Assembly: GCA_030544235.1 (NCBI GenBank)
Contig: CM060470.1
Coordinates: forward strand, 28,815,098-28,879,097
Source of the DNA: Lepturacanthus savala
Lineage: Eukaryota; Chordata; Actinopteri; Scombriformes; Trichiuridae
Length of the DNA: 64,000 nucleotides
Direction of reading: 5' to 3'
Position numbers and translations under genes: made by a program. The notes under the pieces were generated by a model, which saw only the letters and a program-made list of their open reading frames with translations, was not told where the DNA came from and made no database searches. This document shows positions 33,410 through 45,422 of this stretch, one piece after another (position 1 is the first letter of the stretch; every line of letters begins with the position of its first letter).

Positions 33410-33960
33410 AATTGCCTACCTTGGGAGTGACAATCTCTCCAGGGAAGGAACCAGACTTTTGAGGACTAATTCATCCTCTGAGGGAGCAGCTGCTGCTTTC
33501 TGCTTCTGCAGAGCTTCCAGGAGGAGAGTCTCTGCTGGAGTCAGCGGAGGCAGGAACAGTGGTGGACGAGGCAGCTGGAGTCATCAGGTGGAGCAGCTGC
33601 AGACTGGCTCACTGTCAGAGTCCGCTGGGTTTGTAGTAGTGACATCCATGTCTTATTAGTTTTTTGGGGTACAAACCTCCAATGGTAAGCCCTGATGATC
33701 CTGCTGTCTCATCTTCCACCGACCCAGGACTGACATCTGCGGTCCCATCTCCCTCGCCCCTGTGCTCCATGTTACTGCTGGTCTCTCTGGGGGATATAAA
33801 GGGGTCGAGGAACGACAGGACCACATAGTATTTCCACTTCTTTGCTGTCCCTGCTGCTGCCCCACTCTGTGTCGCCGTCATCTTCTTTTACTCCCTCATA
33901 TATGTGTCGCTGAGGTTCTTCCACTTTTTGCGACATACGTCACCTGACAAAAACAAATGT
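33410..33960 (-). pseudogene. PIF/Harbinger partner protein, MADF-BESS type, broken
   Basis: Reading leftwards: RKKWKNLSDTYMRE, an in-frame stop, then AKKWKYYVVLSFLDPFISPR and ETSSNM, the end of a MADF DNA-binding domain. An acidic linker follows, and then LLLEALQKQK and DELVLKSLVPSLERLSLPR, a BESS interaction motif. Divergent placement opposite the DDE nuclease is the normal layout of PIF/Harbinger elements. The partner normally binds the element ends and brings the nuclease to the nucleus. The stop codon and lost N-terminus show decay. Confidence 0.75.
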
Positions 33961-34077
33961 AAATTAACCTAAATCTAGTAAACCAGCTCCTATGCTGTGA
34001 AAGTCAGCAACCGTTACCGGTTATACCGGTTATAACGTTCAAAGATGCTAACCACTAGCTATAGACAAGCAACAAAT

Positions 34078-34079
34078 AC

Positions 34080-34131
<52 letters not shown>
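34078..34131. repeat. (TA)n microsatellite
   Basis: About 54 bp of TA. It abuts the truncated left end of the hAT coding fragment. Confidence 0.95.
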
Positions 34132-34135
<4 letters not shown>

Positions 34136-34446
34136 CACCACGACTGACAACGGCTCCATAAAAGCTTTCAAGCTGTATGGGCAGACTGATGAAAACAACA
34201 ACCCAGGTCCTAGTGCTGTACAAGCGGGTTTCACACTTAGCCTTTTCAAAGTGTTGGGGAAAAGCGCAAGATCTACCACAGCAGCAGAGGTTATCACAAA
34301 GCACTGCAAACTGCAGTTATTGAGGCCAAATGCTACAAGATGGAATTCCATGTTCCTGGCGGTGGAGAGGATCATCAGAATTACGAGAGAGCAGGGAGAA
34401 GGGGCCATCACATCTGTGTGCAGCGCGCTGAAGATAGCCATGTAGG
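34132..34446 (+). pseudogene. hAT transposase fragment (host element, 5' part)
   Basis: It starts mid-domain at TTTDNGSIKAFKLYGQ (the second catalytic Asp region). LLRPNATRWNSMFLAVERII and CSALKIAM follow, and the segment ends in an intron-like break. The N-terminal half is lost next to the (TA)n tract. The 3' part is at 37.0-37.9 kb, and the two were separated by the ZBED5-like hAT insertion. Confidence 0.8.
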
Positions 34447-34462
34447 TACCAGTCACTTAAGG

Positions 34463-36876
34463 CAGGGGTGCTGTCCCTGTGTGCTGTAAGTTTGAGGAAG
34501 GAGAAAGAGGGAGGGGGTGTTGTTGAAAAAACAGTTGGACCCAATGAAAACATTCAACATGCATGAGCATTTCAGATAATGTAGGTCTAACAATATTTTA
34601 TGTAACAATGAACCTAAAAAAGATAACATTTATATTTCAAATACATTCTGTGTGTGTGATGTGTGTTTGTGTGTGTGAGAGAGAAAGAGAGAGAGAGAGA
34701 GACCATGCTAATGAGAGCAGTGGGCCTGATGGCTCCTACACAGTTTGTCAAGCCTGGGCTTTATGTCGGTCAGTGCAACACGCATGTCATTCTTCACATT
34801 TAGAGGTGCTCTGTATTTTGTTTTCAGTTCTTTTAAAGTTGAAAAGCCAGACTCACACAAGTAAGTGGTTGCAAATGGAAGGAGGCATTTCAGAGCCCTC
34901 TCAGCTAGGGTGTTTTACATACAGCCAGTAGCTTGGGAGGGAAAGGGCTTCGAATTTGACTTTTAAGTCCCATGAGGTAGCCATTTCAATCAGTGCCTCT
35001 TGTGATTTTAAGTCCAGACAAGAACCAACATTAGGGGTTTCTAACTCAGTTTAGCTTGGTGTTGTCAAGGTCGGGGAAATAGTCTCTGAAATATCCCTGG
35101 AGGTGCTCCAAGTGTGACTTTATCAAGGAAGAAATGGTGTCCAACTCACCACCAGATGACAGTAGCTCTTGGTGTAGTTGAGGGAACATTTCAGTAATTC
35201 CCTTCTGGAGCTTGCTTGACCATAGTGTGATTTTCATGGCAAAAGCAGGCACTTTGTCTTGCATATGCAGTATGTATGTATCACACCCTTGCATGCTTTG
35301 ATTCAGTACATTTAGATGATGAAAGATGTCTGCCAAATAAGCAAGTTTGAGAAGCCATGCTGCATCTGTGAAACAGCCTGCCAGCTGATATTTTTCAGAA
35401 GAGAGGAACTCTGCAATACATGAAAGCCAGTGTACATTTAAGTGAAGCAGCAATCCATGAAAACGAGATTCCATTTCGTTACACAGAAGAGCAAAGAGTC
35501 AGTGTTTCAAGGGGCGAGTTTTAATGAAGTTCATTGCCTGTATTGTGTCCTGCAGTACCTGATTAAGCTCCTCATCGAGACGTTTAGCCACAAGGGCTTC
35601 GCGATGGAGCATGCAGTGTGTGAAAACGGCATGCGGGGCATTCTTGATGAGAGGTCAGGTCACTCCACTGTTTCTCCCCGTCATAGCTGCGGCCCCGTCT
35701 GAACACACTCCAACACAACGAGACCAATCAAGTCCATTTGTCCTAATGAAGTTGTCCAAAACAAAAACAAACAAAAATCTCCCTCCCTGTGGCTCTACGT
35801 TCAAGTGCTTTGCAAAACAGTATTTCTTCAGCGAATTTTTCTCCTTGAATGAATCTGATGTAGACCAGCAACTCAGCAGCATTAGCTACGTCAGTACTTT
35901 CATCTAGCTGCAGTGCAAAGTATTCGCTAGCTCTCACTTGCTCCAAGAGTTGAGTACAAACATCCTCAGCCATCTCACCTATACGTCTAGTGACTGAATT
36001 ACCAGAAAGTGGCACGGCATCGATTTTCTTGGCAGCGTCCTCGCCAAGCATTTCTCGAACAATGTCTCTGGTGGCTGGCAATATCAAATCCTCTCCAATA
36101 GAATGTGGCTTCTTAGCCCAAGCAATATGATACGAGGCCAGAAACGATGCCCTCAGTGCTTCCTCTGGGAGTTTGGCTTGCTGCACGAATGTTGCCAACT
36201 GCTTCGTTAATAGTTCCTCCTTGCGTTTGAAATATTCCACTGACTTTTCAGCCTCCGCTGGATGTTTTTGATGTAAATGACGTTTAAGTTTGGACGGTTT
36301 TAAGCACCCGTTTGACAGGACTTCAAGGCACAGGACACATTTAGGGCTGTCCTCCTGTCCATATTTTTGTGTAACCCTAAATCCATATTTAATATATGAT
36401 GTCTCATACTTGCGGAACTTCTTTGGCCAGTTCTTCTGAGTTTGGTCAGATTGGTTGGCCATTATGCTGTTCCTCTGGTCATTTTCTTTTTAAGAATTTG
36501 TCCATGTTAATTTCACTGTCTTATCTATAATTTTAATGCCGCTGGCTAACAAGTGCAATCCTCTCTCTGTCACCAAGGTTACCAGGCTACCAGTAATGTC
36601 AAGTTTGCTTAAGGTGATCACGCGGATATGTTCTATACCAGCCAATTATTAGAAAGATGATAGATAATAAAAAAATAATCACGGTAATAGTAGTAATGTT
36701 AAGATATGCGGTAGATTATTATAATGCATTTTTTAACAAATGGGAATATTCTTGGTTTTATTTATTCAATTATTTTTTTTTTCGGTTTGCTACTTTTCCC
36801 TCCCATTTGCCACGGCCCCCTTAGTGCCCCCTCACAGCCCCCCAGGGGGCCATGGCGCCCACTTTGAAAACCTATG
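34463..36876 (-). mobile_element. ZBED5-like hAT inserted into another hAT, with 8-bp target duplication
   Basis: ACTTAAGG flanks the 2414-bp element exactly (34,455-34,462 and 36,877-36,884). It begins CAGGGGTG; its other end reads, reversed, CATAGGTTTTCAAAGTGGGC. It carries a minus-strand transposase and lies within an intron-like gap of the plus-strand hAT. Confidence 0.8.
34725..36462 (-). pseudogene. hAT transposase, ZBED5/ZBED8-like, frameshifted
   Basis: A good ATG start at 36,462 (MANQSDQTQKNWPKKFRKYE) opens 239 codons. A BED finger (C42, C45, H62, H67) lies in KCVLCLEVLSNGCLKPSKLK and RHLHQKH. It is followed by SFLASYHIAWAKKPHSIGE, VPLSGNSVTRRI and the catalytic LDESTDVANAAELLVYIRF. 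After frame breaks near 35,750 it resumes at 35,474-35,046 (HGLLLHLNVHWLS..., FFPDLDN-like end). It then continues through SQEALIEMATSWDLKVKFEA to the dimerisation region ESGFSTLKELKTKYRA near 34,820. Order and content match a nearly full-length ZBED5-type protein. Frameshifts make it inactive. Confidence 0.85.
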
Positions 36877-37011
36877 ACTTAAGGCATTTCCTCTATTTAC
36901 GGTATATATATATATATATTTTCTACTAACTCCTAGTGCAGGTGATTTACAAAACTTATTTATTTAATTGAAGGTGTAATCTTGTGTTCTTTCTTTGTTG
37001 ATTCAATGGGT

Positions 37012-37939
37012 TCACACCTGAGCTTGTGTTCCTGGACAAATACACAAAGACATGGCCCAGGTGGCGAAGGCCCTGGATGTCATGCAGGGAGAGACAAATG
37101 TACAGATGGGCTGGTTGGTGCCAACGATCACCATTCTCAAGACTAAGCTCCAAAATCTCTGCATCTCCTCCAAATTCTGTAGGCTTTTAATTGACGCTCT
37201 AGTAAAAGGCCTTGAGAAGCGATTTGAACAAGTCCTCACAGAACCAGAGCTGATCGCTGCTGCTATCCTCGTGCCCAAATTCAAGACAGGCTGGACAAGT
37301 GACGATTGCACCCTGACACTTGGTAAGTGCTGCTTTTTTGTTACTATAATACAGGTTTTTGATAAGACAATTGGTAATGTTATATAATGTTCTATTGTCA
37401 TCAGATGTCGGCTATGGTAGCATTTAGAGAAATGCTTAATAATAATGATAACTTGTTTTTTATAGCGCCTTTCATGAAACCCATAATAAGCATTAAAACC
37501 CATACACCCATATACAGTTAATCAATATGCCATTTTCAATATTGTAATTTCAGTGTTCTGTCTTATTTTCCCTATGTTCCTTAGGCCTTAACTACATCAA
37601 AAGTCACTTTAAAGACAAAGCTGAGGAGACTCAAGCTGAGAGCTCGCCATCTTCTTCAGAGGAGGACTTCTTTTCTTCAATCAAACAGGCCAGTTCCCAA
37701 GAAAACGCCAGACAGCTGGAGACTTACCTTGGCTCCCCAGGTGATACAGTGGATGCACTGAAGTCTTTCCCTGCGATTTGCAACCTTTCCCTTAGGCTTA
37801 GCACTGCACTCCCAGCCTCATCTGAATGTGAGCGACTGTTTAGTGTAGCGGGACTGATCTTCGTCCAAAAAGGGCACGTATTGATCACAAGAACTTTGAG
37901 AATCAGCTTCTTTTGAGGCTCAACAGAGCATTCTGGTAG
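37012..37939 (+). pseudogene. hAT transposase fragment (host element, 3' part)
   Basis: The first exon starts near 37,012 (FTPELVFLDKYTKT), has a 1-nt frameshift, continues VAKALDVMQGETNVQMGWLV and PELIAAAILVPKFKTGWT, and ends at 37,322 with G|GTAAGTG. The second exon starts at 37,585 after CCTTAG: GLNYIKSHFKDKAEE, then SFPAICNLSLRLSTALPASS and CERLFSVAG, the hAT dimerisation domain. A frameshift follows and the ancestral end is RAFW-stop at 37,939. It belongs with the fragment at 34.13-34.45 kb. Confidence 0.8.
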
Positions 37940-38274
37940 TCTGATAGGGTATGCCGTCTTCCTTTTACTAATGACATGCATACCCTATACCCTCATACAT
38001 AGTTATTGAGTGTCCAGGTTTATTGCCCTGTTTTTGAAGGGTTCTATGAACCCAGTCAAACACACACACACACACACACAGATGTGGCTAAATGGTTAGG
38101 GCACAGGAGAATGTGTAATTAATTTACAAACCACTGTGCTGCTCTGAGGGCTCAATATCAGACTATAGGATGCAGTTGAGAGGAAATTGTGTGCTGGTGT
38201 TTGTTTTTGTTTGGGGCAAACATGTATACCTCAAGTACTGTGTGTGAGTGTGTGTGTGTGTGTGTGTGTGTCTG

Positions 38275-38312
<38 letters not shown>

Positions 38313-38739
38313 CTCTCTGTCTCCACACACACAAACTTGAGCCACATAGAATGTTTTTTCCCCTCAAGTGCACAATTAAGCTTACTGCTAAATAGTGACT
38401 AGGTTTTCTAGTAGGATGGTGGTAATGTTAGGGAGAGATCACTACAATGAAGCAGAGAGCAAATAGACCCCCTATGGAAATGTTACCATCATCACCGCCA
38501 TGTACTCCTAGTGTCTCTCTGTCTCTGGCAGTTTTGCAGGCCTGAATACCTACCTCTTGAGTGCTACCTCGGTTTGGATGTTGAATTCCAATAAAGTTTG
38601 AGAAAGAACATGCTCCTCGAGTTGCTTTGTCTTTGATAGTAATGGGATTATGATGATGCTGTATCTTAGGCCACGTGTATAATTAGTTTCAAATTAAGCT
38701 TCCAATCTATATATTGGCACCAACCAATTTATTTTATGT
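37940..38739. other. Unannotated, microsatellite-rich
   Basis: (CA)n near 38,059-38,080; (GT)n then (CT)n at 38,241-38,310. No coding region was supported. Confidence 0.7.
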
Positions 38740-38909
38740 ATTTTTTTTTTACTTTTATACTTTAAGTAGATTTATGAGCACATACTTTTTCACTTTTACT
38801 TGAGTAAAGACGTCAAGTTGATACTTCAACTTTTACCAGAGTGTTTTTAAACTGCAGTATCTATACTTTTACAAATGGGTAACAAATGGGTGTACTTTTG
38901 ACACCACTG
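38740..38909. mobile_element. hAT-type MITE end inserted in the retroviral pol remnant
   Basis: CACTTTTACTTGAGTAAAG and GTACTTTTGACACCACTG are typical of an abundant fish MITE whose terminus reads CAGTGGTG. It ends at 38,909, and RNase H coding sequence begins at the next base. The left end is not clear. Confidence 0.5.
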
Positions 38910-39800
38910 CTAATAAAGGCTCTACAAATGGCAAAATACAAAAAGGTAACAATGTACAGTGACAGTCAATATGTTTTCGGTTCACTGCACATGTTTGCCC
39001 AACTCTGGAAAAACCAAGGTTTCAAAACATCAAGTGGGAAACCAGTCATGCATGCACAGTTATTAAAACAACTTTTAGAGGCCATTCAACTACCTCAAAA
39101 AGTTGCTGTTTGTAAATGTCAAGCACACACAAGGGGAATTGATATGGTTTCTAAAGGAAATTCATATGCAGATCACATAGCGAAAACAGCTCATATACAC
39201 ATGACTGAAACCATAGATAACATACCTGATTACTCAATACTGCAACAGACAAATTGAAGCACCTGATACTGAAAAACAAAACTGGATGAGGAATGGAGCA
39301 CAACTTGTAAATCTAATTTACATCTCCCCTGAAAATAAACCAATATTACCAAAATCAATGTACAAATGGGCAGCAGAATTGTCACATGGGCCTTGCCATG
39401 TGTCAACAGGAGGGATGGAATCCTTAGTAGAAGAACATTTTACAGCATGTGGATTCAGTAACAACACATTTTTTTGTAAACAATGCATAACATGTACAGA
39501 ACATAACTCACAAGGAAGAATTAGAACCAGACAAGGCTCATTCCCCCATCCAAAATATCCTTTTCATACAATACATATGGATTTTATACAACTAAACAAA
39601 TCTAAAGGGCTAGAATATTGTTTAGTGATAGTAGATGCATTTTCTAAATGGGTAGTATTAGAAAAAGTGGCATAACATCTAGGAATACAACTAAAAAATC
39701 ATTGTGCATATCACCCACACTCAGCAGGACTAGTAGAAAGAACAAATGGTACTATAAGAAAGAGACTTTCTAAATGTATGGAAGAGACAGACAGACCATG
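38910..39800 (+). pseudogene. Endogenous retrovirus pol remnant: RNase H and integrase
   Basis: The C-terminal half of an RNase H domain is followed by an integrase N-terminal HHCC zinc-binding region (about 39,390-39,495) and the first part of the catalytic core with its first Asp (HMDF). The core then breaks: a stop follows EKVA and a deletion removes the second catalytic Asp. The segment holding the Glu (GLVERTNGT) follows about 39,730. Stops and frameshifts follow to 40,250. The type is a gamma/epsilon-like fish retrovirus. No LTRs, gag, protease or full reverse transcriptase are present. It is an old, inactive copy. Confidence 0.8.
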
Positions 39801-40254
39801 AATGTGTAGATCTCGTTCAACTATACATGCAAATAACGCTCACAGAAGGCACAGGCCCAACGCCATTTAAAATACTGCATGGGCGACCACACAAATTACC
39901 TGACTTAACTAACAGATAGAAAAGATCCAGACGACGACTGGACTCTAGCAGATTATATGCGGAGAACATTATTAGAAAGGGAAGTGCAGAGAGCAAATGA
40001 CTGTCCCTCACAACCTTGTTAACAGGAAGAAGAGTGAGTGAAACCAGGTGATTCAGTGATTTGGTCGCCACAATGGGAAGGACCCTGCCGTGTCATCATC
40101 GCCACACCTACAGCTGTCAAAGTAGAAGGCATCCTAGGTGCACCTGAACCACTGCAAAAAGAGGAACCTGAGTGATAAGAACGACAGAGCCAGTGTGGGG
40201 AAGTCTGTCTACAAAGGGGGGTAGTAACTCTCGGCACAGTCCACCTCAACATCA

Positions 40255-40692
40255 GTGAAGAAAACAACAGAGCCCACTGGCCTAAGGTCCTCACGATGGG
40301 CCTCTGGCACTGACATAGGAGTGTTTGTACTCCTTACTCTGCTTATCTGTTCATACAGGTTATCCAATGACAGCAACCTTCTACCAGCCCCACGCCAACG
40401 GAGGACTGGAACTTACCTGACTGTGACAACTGGCCAGGCCTGCTCCAACGGGACATCAAACTTCTCTCTAATCCAACTCTGTCTCCACGTCAACACGACT
40501 CAAACATGGAACATTCCTTTTACAGCAATGAAGTACAGAGGTAAACTTCTCTCAACTTTAACCTCCATTTCACATCAAGTCTATGTCACAATGGGACAAG
40601 GACAAGACTCAACATGGGGAAATGTGGCTGCATATTCCGGTGTGGACAGGAGCCCAGAACCTAGTGAATGGGCAAAAAACGGGTCAAAATAA
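40255..40692 (+). pseudogene. Env-like N-terminal remnant of the same endogenous retrovirus
   Basis: The open frame is 145 codons, right after the pol remnant. It has a hydrophobic segment (VFVLLTLLICSY) that could be a signal peptide, followed by Ser/Thr/Asn-rich sequence with several N-x-S/T sites. Position and composition fit an envelope leader, but there is no furin site, fusion peptide or transmembrane region; these parts are missing. A fragment only. Confidence 0.4.
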
Positions 40693-40754
40693 TATATATA
40701 TTGTCTATATCTAAATATGTGAAGATACTTGTTGCCTTATGCTGAAGAGGAAAT

Positions 40755-40895
40755 ACACTTGAAACAAACCCAAAGACACCAGTAAACTAGCAGCCTCTTG
40801 GTTACAGACCAATAAATTAAAGTTCTGGAGTGGCCAATCCAATGCCAGGACCGTAATCCTATTGAAAACTTTGTTGGTTGACATCAAAAATCCTG
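40755..40895 (+). pseudogene. Tc1/mariner transposase fragment
   Basis: One frame reads KLVAS...LQTNKLKVLEWPIQCQD and RNPIENF, the signature before the last catalytic residue of Tc1-like transposases (usual EWP-QSPDLNPIEN), then a stop. Little else remains. Confidence 0.6.
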
Positions 40896-41300
40896 TTTCT
40901 GAGTTTCTGAGACAAAACAAGAAATTCAGACGAACCATGAGGCTGAAACACCCGTTCATAGGAGATAGAAGTTGGTCGATTCCATGCAACACAGATGTGA
41001 AGCAGGTCTCCGAAACCATGGATATACAACTAAATATTACTTTAGTTATTCACAGGAATGATAAATCCTCAAGATTTATCACTTCATACAGTAAATATTT
41101 AAGTTTGTAAAGGAAAATGCAGATACTGATATTGTTTTGAACAGCCTAATATACAAAGTAATTTGACACATTTTCACCACATTTTAATTTAGGATATAAA
41201 AGCTGTGTTCCCAATGCATCGAAATAAAAATTATTGTAAGAACTTTGGCTTTCCTCACATTTTAAACACACTGCTGTTATATTGAACACTGCTGTGTACA
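40896..41300. other. Unannotated; partly duplicated at 41,577-41,680
   Basis: ACAACTAAATATTA and the following TTATTCACAGGA segment (41,027-41,110) recur in diverged form at 41,577-41,680, on the other side of the MITE at 41,301. Confidence 0.4.
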
Positions 41301-41515
41301 TACACTACTCACAATAAGTTAGAGATATTGTTATTTATATGAGTGCTTTTTCTATTTGGTCTGAATTTTAATAAAATAAGTAGAGGTTCCCTTTCATATT
41401 ACTAATAATGAATGAGAAGAAACACCATTATTATTAGTTTAATATTTATTACCCCAAAAATGTATGAAATCCACTGAGTCTCACAATATCCCTAACTTAT
41501 AATGAGTAGTGTGTA
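41301..41515. mobile_element. Tc1/mariner-type MITE, 215 bp
   Basis: The left end TACACTACTCACAATAAGTT and the right end (reversed TACACACTACTCATTATAAG) form inverted repeats of about 28 bp that continue AGAGATATTG/GGGATATTG. TA lies at both borders. No coding capacity. Confidence 0.75.
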
Positions 41516-41705
41516 TGTGTGTATACAAATGGATTATGGAATGTTATTAAAAAATCTGTAAAACAACAAACTGTGTCATACAACTAAATATTAGTTAATT
41601 AATTCACAGGATTTCTAAATCCTAGAAACAAAAAAAAGTTTGTACAAAATAGAATTGTAGAGTTTGTAAAGTCACTGTTATTTATTTGAACACACCCCTT
41701 TCAAC

Positions 41706-41798
<93 letters not shown>
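41706..41798. repeat. (TA)n microsatellite
   Basis: About 93 bp of TA with one slip at 41,729. Confidence 0.95.
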
Positions 41799-41801
<3 letters not shown>

Positions 41802-44800
41802 GTTTTGGTGCTGAGAGGAATTTTTTAAAGTGAAGTGCTAAAAAGACAAACTCACCACAGGTCACTATTTTCTACCATTTATAGATTTATATAGATTATA
41901 GGGATTATAGAATATTTAGACTTTGATGTCTCACCAAACCTTTTTTAAAATGCAGATTTCATGCTTTTTTATTTTGTGGGTGGTTCTTCACAGTGCTAAT
42001 TGATTTAAAAATTGAATTAATGAAATATCTGTATTTTAATACAATTGTGATAATTGACAGTGGCTTTAAATAAAACAACACAGATGTCTCTGCATACAGA
42101 CAGAATTTATTTTAATAGACAATTGTCCCAGTCATCATGTCTTAGAAAGCAGCCCTTTTTCTATAAATTTATAAATACGTACATAAAGACAAGTTAAGTG
42201 TTTAAATTAACAGCTTCAGCACAACAGGAACAGAAACATCTCCAGTGTGCATGAACAGAAGTCCACCAACGCTGACTTTTCAGATTTTATTTCAAACAAA
42301 TTCATCCAATTAGAATTGATTCAGTGCAACTTCAGTCATATTAAACATGTAAATTACAATGATCTGATAGCAACAGAATGTCCTCTAGTCAGTTTAAGGT
42401 GGAGCAGAGACAGTCATTCATGAATCAGATGCAGCAGCTTCTGACTTCCTGTCAAACACACACATTACTGCCAGAAACATCAGTTTAAACAGAAACATCT
42501 TCAGAGAACATGGATCACATACATGAGACCACACACCTGATGCAAAACTACAAGAAAGGAGGCTTTCATTCACTTAGTGTCTTCTCTTCCCTCCAATGCA
42601 GCAGAAATGTCTGTCAACATTAAGGCCAGTTCTTTTGATTTAATAAGAGTTTCATTCCAGAACCAAATGACAGGACCATCATGAACCAAATACATAAAAC
42701 TGTGTAAAGAATAAATGTGAAGGGGGAATGAAGGCTGGAATGGATATGGAGTGTTTCACTGGTGGGAATACTGAAGGTGTAGGTAGAGGATTTGACAGTT
42801 TGGTGGTGTGGGCTTTTCCAGGCTTCCTTCTCTTGAAGCCACATAGTGGATATTCAGAAGTTCTTGAACGTAGAAATGAGAACAGAATCATTTGGAATGA
42901 AACCCTTTGATAAAAGCTCCAGTACAGAACTGTGCAAGAATAACACATCACTGAAAAAGTCAACATAAAAACACATCACCTGGAAATACATCATCATAAT
43001 CACCATTATCATACTCAGTCTGTTATTTAAATGACTCCTGCATATACATATTTAGGTTCACATGTTCTCATTTGGCAACATAAAAGGGATGAAATGAACC
43101 TTGAATGACAGCATGCGGGTGTGAACATTTAAATATAAAGCAGTGCACCGTAAAAACAGAGTTAGTGCTTCAGTCAAACATTTCTTCCAGGATGGAGGAA
43201 CACAATTCATCTTAAATACATTCAACAATATTTAAATGGTATATTTACACTGTTTAAAGGAGCCTGTTTGAAATTAAGCACCATTGGATTCCTACTGCTG
43301 CTGCTGTCCTTCAGTAGAGTGCTGTCCTCACTGCAGAACAAATGTCAGGTGGAAAACTGCAACTAAACTTCTGCAGATAAATTGCAACTGAACTGCAGCT
43401 TCTATCACTGGGACAAATATTTAACCAGAGTGGTGTTGAGACGGCAAACATTGTACTTTTGGTGTCATGTTTAAACTTTCTCATATTTGTTCAAAAACAA
43501 CAAAAATAACAATAAAACAAACATATTGCAGAATGGCAAATTCCTTTTGGGTCACTGAGAACTTGAAATAACCTTTACGAGGGAAGAATAACTTTTAATT
43601 GTAAATGTTGAAATTAATCTTTTGCAGCTGTCCTGAAGTAGTAGTAAACAACTTTGTAGTTTTCAGCACAAAAAACATTCTATAACTAAACTATACATGT
43701 TTCAATTTTAGAAAGCAGGAAAACTTGAAGCTACTAATGTGTCCATGTCTTCTTCTTTCTGTTCGTCCACTAGAGAAGAGCAGCAAGTTTTCTGATGACG
43801 TCCCAATATCATCGGGACATTTGATCCTGGAGAACACTGGAGAACCTTTGCAATGATTTGAAATTGCCACATATACATTAGATCTGGGACAACAAGTCAT
43901 TGACTTTCAGCAGCTTCTCCTACTCCAGTTTCATTTAGTGCTTGTGGTGTTCTGGTACTTCTCATTCAGACAAGTCTGCTTCTTCCTGTCCTCAACCTGT
44001 GTCCTGCTGCTCATCACCAGCAACAAGATGTTCTACTCACTGTCTGTGTCTGGAAAGTTGATGCAATATGGCCACAACCCAACTATGAATAAAAATCATT
44101 AGATGTGTGTTAAATCTGAAGGATATGGACCACTGTTCAGGAAAAAAAAGTAATATCACAAAAATAAAATTAGCTAGGCGTTCATTTATAATAATTCAAA
44201 GATAAAGTTGAAAATAAATTAGAAGAAAATTAGAACATCACATGCGACATGTTAAACTGCCACACGGAGGCTTCTTTTTCTGGGTCCAGTTTTAAATTTG
44301 CTGTAAATTATTGCAGAAGAGGCTTATATTATTTTTATAATACTTGCATTTTACCATTACATACATTTTTTATACAAACTAATAAATATACGACATGAAC
44401 CTGTCCAAATTGAACAAAAAAACAATGAAAATAAAAAATGGTAGAATTTGTGCCAAAAGAAAAAATGCTTAAAATCATGAATCTCATAATTGTTCAATTA
44501 TTGCAGATAATGATTTTTTTCTTCAAGTTTGCCTGAACTGCATGTCCAGCTTGGTAAGTACCTTTATGATTTTGTGCAAGTAAACACACTGTATTAATAT
44601 AGTGTTATATGATGATCTTATACTTACACTTTGAATTAACATGTTTTAAAAAATGATCAAATTGTCAAATTATTATTATGTTATTAAGGAAAAATATAGG
44701 ATATTGTCAGTAGCGTGCAGTCAATAATACAAACTTCAACAACACGTAGGATACAGCAGAATAAAAGCATTTACTTTTTGATAAATGCGTTCTGCATCCG

Positions 44801-45350
44801 TAGTAAAAGGTTGCTGATAAAATTAGTAAATTAAAACAACAAATTAAAGAATCCATGTTGTTCATTACTAAAGTGAAAGTGAAGCATAGAAACGTAGCTC
44901 TGTCTCCCTGAGTCTGTTATAACCAGAGATATCTAGAGAACACTCGAGAACTTGATGCCAAATGAGCCGCGTCCACACATGGCCGCCATCTTGCTAAGGT
45001 CCACTCACTCCATCAGAGCATTAAAACTATGGTGTATAACCTGTTAAAATAACCAGAACTATTTAGAACTAGATTTCAAACTACTTGGTATAAAAGTCAA
45101 AGTAATATTATGCAGTAGTTAATATAACAGCTATACACACAAAGTGTTTTTCACATGATCACAAATAGAAATACCATGAAGTGAAAACACTTTATTACAA
45201 TGAATTACATTTTAACGATAAAATGAAAAGCTGCGATTTCAAAATATCCAATCATCCTGTATCATAGCTGCACTAACAACATGTGGAACGAACCAAATCA
45301 AAATTTCAGCGAGGACATCAGCACGAAGTCTGATCCAAGGGATTGATTAC

Positions 45351-45422
<72 letters not shown>

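Noticed and set aside
41577..41700. Second full MITE after 41,515
   Set aside because: Only a diverged copy of the 41,027-41,110 segment is present, with no inverted ends.
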